DNA of 64,000 nucleotides from JABJOR01 sp965603075 (GTDB lineage: Bacteria; Pseudomonadota; Alphaproteobacteria; Rhodospirillales; Casp-alpha2), in assembly GCA_965603075.1 (NCBI GenBank), contig CBFDBO010000001.1:186001-250000 (forward strand), read 5' to 3'. The notes below the pieces were generated by a model, which was not told the origin of the DNA, made no database searches, and saw nothing but the letters and a program-made list of their open reading frames with translations. Shown here piece by piece: positions 53,197 through 60,360 of this stretch (position 1 is its first letter; every line of letters starts with the position of its first letter). The position numbers were made by a program, and so were the translations under genes.

Positions 53197-53226
53197 GCCA
53201 TGTATTCAGCTTCCGACATACATGGC
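53197..53226 (+). promoter_or_regulatory. Perfect 9-bp stem-loop upstream of the dehydrogenase gene
   Basis: GCCATGTAT (53197-53205) and ATACATGGC (53218-53226) are exact reverse complements around a 12-base loop. It lies between the etfBA terminator and the start at 53395 and has no T-run, so it is more likely an operator or leader structure than a terminator. Confidence 0.4.
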
Positions 53227-53394
53227 GTTAACGGAACAGCCAGCGTCGAAATACGCCAAGTCCCTTTCCCTGTAGCGCATTACATGATTTCATCATTAAT
53301 TGGTTTATTTCTGCATTGCGCTTTTTATCACAAACAGCCAATCTAGAAGTTACCAAGAACAATATGGCAGCGTAGCTGACAAAGGGAGTGGATC

Positions 53395-55830
53395 ATGAAA
53401 TCACAAGCACGGGTTGTCGTCATTGGTGGCGGCGTAGTTGGTGTTGGTACTTTATATCATCTGGTCAAAAAGGGCTGGAGTGATGTTGTCTTGATCGAAC
53501 GAAAAGAACTGACCTCTGGTTCCACATGGCACGCTGCCGGATTACTCCCGCTCTTTAACATGAGCTATAGTGTTGGTCAGGTGCATCAATATTCTGTTGA
53601 TTTATATAATGCCCTTGAGGAAGAAACAGGCCTGAGTGTCGGTCTAAAAACCGTCGGTAATATCAGGCTCGCCATGAACCAAGACCGGATGGATGAATTT
53701 CATCAATATGCCGGCGTTGCTCAAACCATCGGTGTTAATTTTAAATTTGCAACGCCCGAAGAGGTCAAGGAAATGTGGCCGCTTTGCAATACCGAGGGAT
53801 TGGTAGGCGCACTTGTACACCCAGATGATGGTTATATTCAACCCGCTGACTTAACCCAAGCCATGGCCAAAGGGGCGCGTAACGGTGGCGCTGAAATCTA
53901 CCGTAACACCACGGTGACCGATATTGAGCAAAAACCCAATGGCGAATGGATCGTGAAAACAGATAAAGGCGAGATCACCTGTGAGCATGTGGTCTCAGCA
54001 ACAGGCAATTTTGCCCGAAAAACCGGAGAAATGGTCGGTCTCGATATTCCAGTTATCCCCGTAGAACACCAATATATTGTTACAGATGCACATCCAGATA
54101 TTCTTGCGCGTCACACAAATGGTGAACCTGAAATGGGTGTGCTACGAGAAGCCGATGGCGGCTGGTATATGCGTGAAGAAGCGGGAGGGTTGATCCTAGG
54201 CCCTTATGAGCACGGTGCTCCAGCGTGTTATGTAAACGGCCCCAGCGATGATTGCGAATATGAGCTGTTTCAAGAAGACCTTGACCGTATTGAGCAACAC
54301 ATTGAAGCCGCGATTAATCGCGTCCCGGCCTTTGGTGAAGTTGGTGTTAAAAAAGTTTATAATGGTGCCATTGCCTATACCCCGGATGGCAACCCGATTA
54401 TTGGTCCGGCATGGGACAAAAAGAATTTTTGGCTTAATGAAGGCCACAGCTTTGGCATAACCGCAGCCGGTGGTGCTGGCTGGCAACTTGCCGAATGGAT
54501 TGTCGAGGGTGAACCCACCATCGATATGCTGGGTGTAGACCCACGGCGTTTTGGTGATTATTGCACCAAAGCCTACCTGAAGGCCAAAAATGAGGAAACC
54601 TACGCACACGTTTTCATCACCCACTTCCCCGACGAAGAACGCCCAGCTGTTCGGCCTTTAAAAACAGCGCCTTGTTATGATCGTCTTAAGAAACTCGGTG
54701 CTGTTTTTGGTGAGAAATATGGTTGGGAACGCGCAAACTGGTTTGCTCCAGAAGGTGTCGAAGCGGTTGATGATTGGTCCTTCCGTCGATCAAATTGGTG
54801 GCAACATTCGGTAAATGAAGCTCAGCATATGGCTGAAAATGTTGGTTTATTAGACATGTCAGCTTTCGCGAAGTGCCGCATATCCGGTCCCGGTGCAGAA
54901 AGTTTCCTCGACAATCTGCTCGCCAACAAAATACCGAAGAAAATCGGTCGGATCACCCTGAGCCACGCGCTTAACTCGCGCGGTGGAGTCCATTCAGAAT
55001 TCACCGTGTTCCGTGAATCCGCTGATAGCTTCTATTTGGTGTCAGCGGGCGCATTATGCCGTCTTGATCATGACTGGATTAAAAAACATTTACCGGATGA
55101 TCGCTCTGTAACGTTCCAAGATATTACCAACCAATACGGCGTTTTAGTGATCTCAGGGCCTAAATCCAGAGAGCTCATGGAGCGGGTATCAGATACAGAC
55201 TTCTCAAACAAAGCATTCCCTTGGTTATCCTCACAGCACATTAATGTGAATTTTGCCCCTGCCCTTGCTGCACGCGTTAACTATGTGGGTGAGCTTGGAT
55301 GGGAGCTACATCACCCGATTGAGTATCAAAATCATATCTTTGATGCATTGATGGACGCGGGTAAAGATTTAGACATTAAACCCTATGGTATCCGAGCCAT
55401 GGATATGCTGCGAATCGAAAAATCGTATCGCATGGTCGGCACAGAAATGTCTATTGAGTATTCAGCTTTTGAGTCAGCCCTTGATCGGTTTATCCATCCT
55501 GACAAAGGCAATTTTATTGGTCGTGACGCACTGATGGCATGGAAAGAAAAAGGTTTTGCAAATACTTTTGCAACCTTAGAAATTCATGACATTACAGACG
55601 CTGATCCACTCGGCAGTAATCCGATTTACAAAGACGGTGACGTCGTTGGTCGGGCAACCTCTGGTAACTATGGTCCTCGCACTCAAACAACCATTGCCTT
55701 AGCCATGCTGAACCCAGAGCAATCTGCCGTTGGAACAGAACTAGAAATGGAAATTCTTGGCACCATGCACCGGGCAACCGTCGTTGAAGAAAGCCCTTAT
55801 GACCCAAATAATGAAAAAATTCGGGCATAA
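53395..55830 (+). CDS. Dimethylglycine/sarcosine dehydrogenase-like flavoprotein with GcvT domains
   Basis: An 811-residue flavoprotein of the DMGDH/SARDH family, which demethylates dimethylglycine or sarcosine, passing electrons to ETF and the one-carbon unit to THF. The FAD-binding GGGVVGVGTLYHL is at residues 11-23, and STWHAAG contains His46, at the position that binds FAD covalently in mammalian enzymes. The DAO/FAO part covers about 1-420 and the GcvT folate part about 425-800 (YVGELGWELHHPIE, IRAMDMLRIEKSYR). ATG is preceded by GGGAG. Next to ETF and the methyl-transfer cluster, dimethylglycine dehydrogenase is most likely; sarcosine dehydrogenase cannot be excluded. Confidence 0.87.
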   Translation: MKSQARVVVIGGGVVGVGTLYHLVKKGWSDVVLIERKELTSGSTWHAAGLLPLFNMSYSVGQVHQYSVDLYNALEEETGLSVGLKTVGNIRLAMNQDRMDEFHQYAGVAQTIGVNFKFATPEEVKEMWPLCNTEGLVGALVHPDDGYIQPADLTQAMAKGARNGGAEIYRNTTVTDIEQKPNGEWIVKTDKGEITCEHVVSATGNFARKTGEMVGLDIPVIPVEHQYIVTDAHPDILARHTNGEPEMGVLREADGGWYMREEAGGLILGPYEHGAPACYVNGPSDDCEYELFQEDLDRIEQHIEAAINRVPAFGEVGVKKVYNGAIAYTPDGNPIIGPAWDKKNFWLNEGHSFGITAAGGAGWQLAEWIVEGEPTIDMLGVDPRRFGDYCTKAYLKAKNEETYAHVFITHFPDEERPAVRPLKTAPCYDRLKKLGAVFGEKYGWERANWFAPEGVEAVDDWSFRRSNWWQHSVNEAQHMAENVGLLDMSAFAKCRISGPGAESFLDNLLANKIPKKIGRITLSHALNSRGGVHSEFTVFRESADSFYLVSAGALCRLDHDWIKKHLPDDRSVTFQDITNQYGVLVISGPKSRELMERVSDTDFSNKAFPWLSSQHINVNFAPALAARVNYVGELGWELHHPIEYQNHIFDALMDAGKDLDIKPYGIRAMDMLRIEKSYRMVGTEMSIEYSAFESALDRFIHPDKGNFIGRDALMAWKEKGFANTFATLEIHDITDADPLGSNPIYKDGDVVGRATSGNYGPRTQTTIALAMLNPEQSAVGTELEMEILGTMHRATVVEESPYDPNNEKIRA

Positions 55831-55999
55831 GGAATTTAAGTCACTAATTCTTGCTTCTGAAAACGAATAAAGCTCATGTACATGAAGATTTTTTTTGCTT
55901 TCCAATAAATGAAAAACCTGAAAATGTCGCGTCATAGACAAAGCGTGTCTTTCGGTGAATAGCAAAAGATGGTATTTAAGCCGAAATATGTGGAAACAG

Positions 56000-56017
56000 A
56001 AGTACTTAGTGGTACTT
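56000..56017. promoter_or_regulatory. Candidate operator upstream of the corrinoid-protein gene
   Basis: AAGTAC-TTAGTG-GTACTT is a perfect 6-base inverted repeat with a 6-base spacer, 35 bases before the ATG of the corrinoid protein. A palindrome CATGTACATG (55875-55884) is also in this 222-base spacer. No binding site identity is known. Confidence 0.35.
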
Positions 56018-56052
56018 TTAAATGATTAACTAGTGTTTATTTTTAAGGATCA

Positions 56053-56745
56053 ATGGATATGTCAGACGAAGATGATATCGTTCTTGCAGAGTTGGATGAC
56101 GAAGAATTAGTACAGCAGATGCATGATGACCTGTATGATGGTCTTGCTGACGAAATCACCGAAGGCACCAATATTTTATTGGGGCGGGGTTGGGAGCCTT
56201 ATAAAGTTCTGACCGAAGCACTGGTTGAAGGCATGCGCATTGTCGGTATTGATTTCCGTGATGGCATTTTATTTGTACCAGAAGTTCTAATGTCGGCGAA
56301 TGCCATGAAAGCTGGAATGTTTATTTTAAAACCATTGCTGGCTGAAAGTGGCGCCCCACAAATGGGTACCATGATCATTGGCACGGTTAAAGGCGACATC
56401 CATGACATCGGTAAGAACCTTGTCGGTATGATGATGGAAGGTGCGGGATTTGAGGTTTATGATTTGGGCATCAACAACGCAGTTGAGAGCTACCTAGAAG
56501 CCATTGACGAGCACAAACCAAATATCCTTGGTATGTCCGCATTGTTAACGACCACAATGCCTTACATGAAAGTGGTTATCGACACCTTGATCGAAAAAGG
56601 TATTCGTGATGACTTCATCGTTCTTGTGGGTGGTGCACCCCTTAATGAAGCTTTTGCCGATAGTGTTGGTGCGGATGCTTATTGTCGTGATGCGGCGGTT
56701 GCTGTGGAAACAGCTAAATCCCTCATCTCTGCAAAGGCTGCTTAA
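56053..56745 (+). CDS. Corrinoid (methyl-carrier) protein, MtgC/MttC-like
   Basis: A 230-residue corrinoid protein made of an N-terminal helical cap (about 15-95) and a B12-binding Rossmann-like domain (about 103-225). The lower-ligand motif Asp115-Ile-His117-Asp118-Ile-Gly120 (GDIHDIG) is complete, together with the later MSALLTTTM and GGAPLN that bind the nucleotide tail. It accepts the methyl group from the MttB-like enzyme and hands it to the THF methyltransferase at 59433. AAGGA precedes the ATG; a second ATG two codons later is possible. A hairpin follows the stop. Confidence 0.94.
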   Translation: MDMSDEDDIVLAELDDEELVQQMHDDLYDGLADEITEGTNILLGRGWEPYKVLTEALVEGMRIVGIDFRDGILFVPEVLMSANAMKAGMFILKPLLAESGAPQMGTMIIGTVKGDIHDIGKNLVGMMMEGAGFEVYDLGINNAVESYLEAIDEHKPNILGMSALLTTTMPYMKVVIDTLIEKGIRDDFIVLVGGAPLNEAFADSVGADAYCRDAAVAVETAKSLISAKAA

Positions 56746-56762
56746 TAGATCAATCAACGAAT

Positions 56763-56789
56763 GGTGAGGCTGGAACTTTCAGCCTCACC
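56763..56789 (+). promoter_or_regulatory. Intercistronic stem-loop after the corrinoid-protein gene
   Basis: GGTGAGGCTG and CAGCCTCACC (10 bp, perfect) enclose a 7-base loop, 18 bases past the stop and 24 before the next start. There is no T-run, so it most likely stabilises or processes the mRNA so that the carrier protein is made in excess. Confidence 0.6.
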
Positions 56790-56812
56790 CCTAACAATTA
56801 GGAGAACGGGGG

Positions 56813-57439
56813 ATGACATCGACCACCTTGCCTCGCCCCTCCAAAACACTGCTCATTGCTTGTGGTGCCTTAGCGCGTGAATTGTTGTTGTTGATTGAGA
56901 CAAATAATTTCGAACATTTAGAGATCACATGCTTACCAGCCTCTCTGCATAACCACCCGGAAAAAATACCGGAAGCCATGCGATCAAAAATTCAGGAACA
57001 CCGTGATGATTATGACCGGGTCGTTGCTTTATTTGCGGATTGCGGCACGGGAGGATTATTGGACGCTGTCTTACGCGAGGAAGGTGTTGAACGCATTCAC
57101 GGGGCGCACTGTTATGAATTCTATACAGGTACTTCTGCATTTAACGATCTTTCCGAACAGGAGCTGGGGACTTTTTATTTAACGGATTTTATTGTTCGGC
57201 AATTCGACACGTTGATTATTAAAGGCTTGGGCATGGATCGCCATCCAGAATTACGCGATATGTATTTTGGCAATTACAAACGACTGGTTTATCTAGCCCA
57301 AACCGAAGACGAAGATTTAATTGATCAAGCAAAGTTAGCCGCAGATAAACTGGGACTGGAATATGAATATGTTTATACCGGACTCAGCGAACTCGGCTCT
57401 TTTTTAGAAAAACAAACACCTTTTGTTGATAAGGCATAA
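56813..57439 (+). CDS. DUF1638 protein in the methyl-transfer operon
   Basis: A 208-residue soluble protein of the DUF1638 family (PF07796), which often sits next to corrinoid methyltransferases. It begins LLIACGALARELLLLIE and has DRVVALFADCGTGGLLDAVLREEGVERIHGAHCYEFYTGTSAFNDL with three cysteine/histidine-rich spots (CGA, DCG, HCYEFY). Role unknown; handling of the corrinoid or metal is plausible from the conserved Cys/His and from its neighbours. AGGAG before the ATG. Confidence 0.85.
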   Translation: MTSTTLPRPSKTLLIACGALARELLLLIETNNFEHLEITCLPASLHNHPEKIPEAMRSKIQEHRDDYDRVVALFADCGTGGLLDAVLREEGVERIHGAHCYEFYTGTSAFNDLSEQELGTFYLTDFIVRQFDTLIIKGLGMDRHPELRDMYFGNYKRLVYLAQTEDEDLIDQAKLAADKLGLEYEYVYTGLSELGSFLEKQTPFVDKA

Positions 57440-57442
57440 AAC

Positions 57443-57742
57443 ATGGCAAACATCACCATACTTTATTGGCGCGACATCCCCTCTCAGGTTATCGCTGGGG
57501 CGGGCCGCAAAAAAGCTAAACTCATGTTATCAGACCGCTTTCAGGAAGCCATTGATATGGCAGCCATGAAAGGTAAAGCCAGTGATAAGGATGACTACTT
57601 AGCGGAATGGCGTCGGGGTGATCCGATCCCTTGCGGTGATGATTTAAACGCCGAAGCAGCAAGCTGGGCCCAAAAATTAGAAGATGAATTTGATAAAGAA
57701 CGTCTTGTCGCATTTGTCACCAATCATGGGAATGCTCCGTAA
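57443..57742 (+). CDS. PF13769-type 'virulence factor' small protein
   Basis: A 99-residue protein matching the domain named Virulence_fact (PF13769): ITILYWRDIPSQVIAGAGRKKAKLMLSDRFQEAIDMAAMKGKASDKDDYLAEWRR. The domain name comes from a screen and says nothing about action. In this operon it lies three bases after DUF1638 and two before the MetV-like gene, which suggests a role in methyl-group or folate handling. No membrane or signal features. Confidence 0.8.
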   Translation: MANITILYWRDIPSQVIAGAGRKKAKLMLSDRFQEAIDMAAMKGKASDKDDYLAEWRRGDPIPCGDDLNAEAASWAQKLEDEFDKERLVAFVTNHGNAP

Positions 57743-57744
57743 TC

Positions 57745-58299
57745 ATGCCCCGCATTACTGTATACCAGCCCTCCGGCACCAGTGAAGTTTACCGGGTACG
57801 CTCGCGTTACTCTCTGCGGTTATGGTCGGTCAGAAACTCCCGGTTTCTGGAATGGCTATATCATACATTTGCCGAAACGATGTTAGCACTTCACCCGTTA
57901 TGGCATCTTATTGGTTATAACCGCGTAGAGCGCCCAATGGTTGCCTTTGAAAAACGCACCAAAGCGATTTTGTTTGATTGTCGCATGTGTGGAAGTTGTG
58001 TGTTATCCAGTACGGGCATGTCCTGCCCCATGAATTGCCCCAAGAGCTTGCGCAACGGACCCTGCGGTGGTGTTCGTGCGAACGGTCATTGTGAAGTGGA
58101 ACCCAATATGCCTTGTGTTTGGGTGCAAGCTTGGCAAGGCAGCCGAGACATGAAATCAGGTGACAGTATCCTTAATGTTCAAAAACCAATTGATCACAGC
58201 CTCAAAGGCTCATCAACGTGGTTACGGACTTGCGCTGAAACGGCTGCTGCCAAACACGCAGCTAAGGAAACCACAAATGAAACCGGATCATCGCAATGA
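57745..58299 (+). CDS. MetV-like cysteine-rich partner of methylenetetrahydrofolate reductase
   Basis: A 184-residue protein of the methylene-THF reductase C-terminal (MTHFR_C) family, as in MetV, the partner of MetF in acetogens. Eight cysteines lie at 79, 82, 85, 94, 98, 107, 116 and 124 within FDCRMCGSCVLSSTGMSCPMNCPKSLRNGPCGGV and the following part, enough for two metal or Fe-S sites. The N-terminal helical segment (30-60) may contact MetF. Its TGA overlaps the metF ATG by four bases. It probably carries electrons to or from MetF. Confidence 0.86.
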   Translation: MPRITVYQPSGTSEVYRVRSRYSLRLWSVRNSRFLEWLYHTFAETMLALHPLWHLIGYNRVERPMVAFEKRTKAILFDCRMCGSCVLSSTGMSCPMNCPKSLRNGPCGGVRANGHCEVEPNMPCVWVQAWQGSRDMKSGDSILNVQKPIDHSLKGSSTWLRTCAETAAAKHAAKETTNETGSSQ

Positions 58300-59324
58300 A
58301 TGAATTAATTGATGAATGGACAATCCCCCCTGGGCATTCTTCTTTAGGCAGGCTTGAGCGTGTACTGAGACGCGGTGATTTTGCGGTAACAGCAGAACTC
58401 AATCCACCCGACTCCGCCAACCCAGAAGATGTCTATGAACGTGCCGCCGTTTTTGACGGTTGGGTCGATGCCATCAATGCAACGGATGGTTCCGGGGCAA
58501 ACTGTCATATGTCCAGTGTGGCGATATGTGCCTTACTCACACGGATGGGTTACGCCCCAGTTATGCAGATTTCCTGTCGCGATCACAATCGCATTGCCAT
58601 TCAGGGGAACGTGCTTGGTGCTGCGGCTATGGGTGTTAGCAATGTCATGTGTCTGACCGGGGATGGCGTACAAGCCGGTGACCAACCCGGTGCTAAACCC
58701 GTTTTTGATTTAGATTGCATGTCACTTTTAGAAACCATCCGAACAATGCGCGATGAAAAAAAGTTTCTATCTGGTCGTAATATCACATCACCGCCAAATG
58801 TATTTTTGGGTGCGGCTATCAATCCGTTTGCACCACCTTATGACTTCAGGCCCCATCGTTTGGCAAAAAAAATCGCTGCTGGCGCTCAATTCGTTCAAAG
58901 CCAGTATTGTTTCGATTTAGATATTCTAAATAAATATATGGCTCAAGTGCGTGATTTAGGATTACATGAAATGTGTTACATCCTAATTGGTGCCGGCCCA
59001 TTGGCATCCGCAAAAACAGCGCGTTGGATTCGTAAAAACGTTCCCGGCATCCATATCCCCGATACGATCATTGATCGTCTTGAAGGTGCGAAAGACCAAA
59101 AGGCTGAAGGTAAAAAAATATGCATCGAAATGATGCAAGCAATTCGTGATATTGAAGGTGTATCCGGTGTGCATGTTATGGCTTATCGACAGGAAGAATT
59201 TGTTGCTGAGATTGTTGAAGACTCTGGGGTGATTAAAGATCGCAAACCATGGGTACGCGAGGCCAATCCGGGAGAACTTATTGTTGCCGAGCGTATGGAA
59301 GAGCTTTCAAACATAACTCAATAA
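58296..59324 (+). CDS. metF: Methylenetetrahydrofolate reductase
   Basis: A 342-residue MetF-type flavoprotein (TIM barrel) interconverting methylene-THF and methyl-THF. The core block FAVTAELNPPDSANPEDVYERAAVF carries the usual catalytic glutamate; MGYAPVMQISCRDHNRIAIQGNVLGAAAMGVSNVMCLTGDG and GAQFVQSQYCFDLD are typical. It is about 45 residues longer than E. coli MetF. Next to a methyl-corrinoid:THF methyltransferase, it is likely to run in the oxidising direction here, though it may equally serve methionine synthesis. Confidence 0.93.
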   Translation: MNELIDEWTIPPGHSSLGRLERVLRRGDFAVTAELNPPDSANPEDVYERAAVFDGWVDAINATDGSGANCHMSSVAICALLTRMGYAPVMQISCRDHNRIAIQGNVLGAAAMGVSNVMCLTGDGVQAGDQPGAKPVFDLDCMSLLETIRTMRDEKKFLSGRNITSPPNVFLGAAINPFAPPYDFRPHRLAKKIAAGAQFVQSQYCFDLDILNKYMAQVRDLGLHEMCYILIGAGPLASAKTARWIRKNVPGIHIPDTIIDRLEGAKDQKAEGKKICIEMMQAIRDIEGVSGVHVMAYRQEEFVAEIVEDSGVIKDRKPWVREANPGELIVAERMEELSNITQ

Positions 59325-59432
59325 AAAATATATTATTCAGAGGATTGAATTTGATTGCTCCCGCAATTGAACGGCTCTAAAACCTTACTCACATATTTTA
59401 TTTATGACGCTAATCCATTTAGGGGGATTATC

Positions 59433-60338
59433 ATGACAGAAACAGTATTAAGCTCTGCCACCAAAGAAATCGTAATGGGATTTGATCGCCCGTTCTGTAT
59501 TATCGGCGAACGTATTAACCCCACAGGGCGTAAATTGCTCGCCGCTGAAATGGCTGCTGGCGATTTCAGTCGCGTTGAAGCAGACACCTTAGCTCAAGTG
59601 GCAGCGGGGGCGACCATGTTGGATGTAAACGCTGGTATCCCGCTCACTGACGAGCCAAAAATTCTGGCTGATACCATCCAATTGGTTCAATCTATAACCG
59701 ATGTACCGCTTTCTATTGATAGTTCTATCGTTGCCGCCCTAGAAAGCGGTTTAAGTGTCTACAAAGGCAAAGCGCTTGTGAATTCAGTAACGGGTGAAGA
59801 AGACCGTCTTGAAACTGTCTTGCCATTGGTTGCTAAACACGGCGCGGCTGTTGTTGCTATCTCAAATGATGAAACAGGTATTTCAGAAGATCCTGATGTT
59901 CGTTTCCAAGTTGCCAAGAAGATTGTTGAACATGCCGCCGATTATGGCATCAAAGCTTGTGACGTTGTGGTTGATCCGCTTGTTATGCCCGTGGGTGCGC
60001 TTAATGACGCCGGTGTCCACATCATGAAATTGATCTATCGTTTGCGTAATGAGCTTAAAGTAAACACCACGTGTGGTGCGTCAAACTTCAGCTTTGGCCT
60101 TCCCAATCGTCATGGCTTGAATGCAGCTTTCCTCAGCATGTCTATTCGCGAAGGTTTAACCTCTGCAATCATGAACCCCTTACATGAGCCAGAGATGTCC
60201 GCTGTAAAGGGTGCAGATATTGTTATGGGTAAGGACGCGAACTGTGCTAAATGGATTAAGATGTTCCGAGAGCCCGCACCCGAAGGTGGAGCTGGTGGTC
60301 GTCGCGAAGGACGTCGCCGGCGTCGTTCTGCCGAATAA
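59433..60338 (+). CDS. Methyl-corrinoid:tetrahydrofolate methyltransferase (MtgA/AcsE-like)
   Basis: A 301-residue TIM-barrel, pterin-binding-domain protein. IIGERINPTGRKLLAAEMAAGDFSRVEADTLAQVAAGATMLDVNAGIP and the later CDVVVDPLVMPVG are hallmarks of the methyltetrahydrofolate:corrinoid group, which includes MtgA. It should move the methyl group from the corrinoid protein to THF. The ATG at 59433 has AGGGGGA before it; a longer in-frame start 26 codons upstream is unlikely. The C-terminus is a Gly/Arg tail (GGAGGRREGRRRRRSAE), probably for RNA, membrane or partner contact. Confidence 0.92.
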   Translation: MTETVLSSATKEIVMGFDRPFCIIGERINPTGRKLLAAEMAAGDFSRVEADTLAQVAAGATMLDVNAGIPLTDEPKILADTIQLVQSITDVPLSIDSSIVAALESGLSVYKGKALVNSVTGEEDRLETVLPLVAKHGAAVVAISNDETGISEDPDVRFQVAKKIVEHAADYGIKACDVVVDPLVMPVGALNDAGVHIMKLIYRLRNELKVNTTCGASNFSFGLPNRHGLNAAFLSMSIREGLTSAIMNPLHEPEMSAVKGADIVMGKDANCAKWIKMFREPAPEGGAGGRREGRRRRRSAE

Positions 60339-60360
60339 ATAATAATAAAGGAGACCGACA

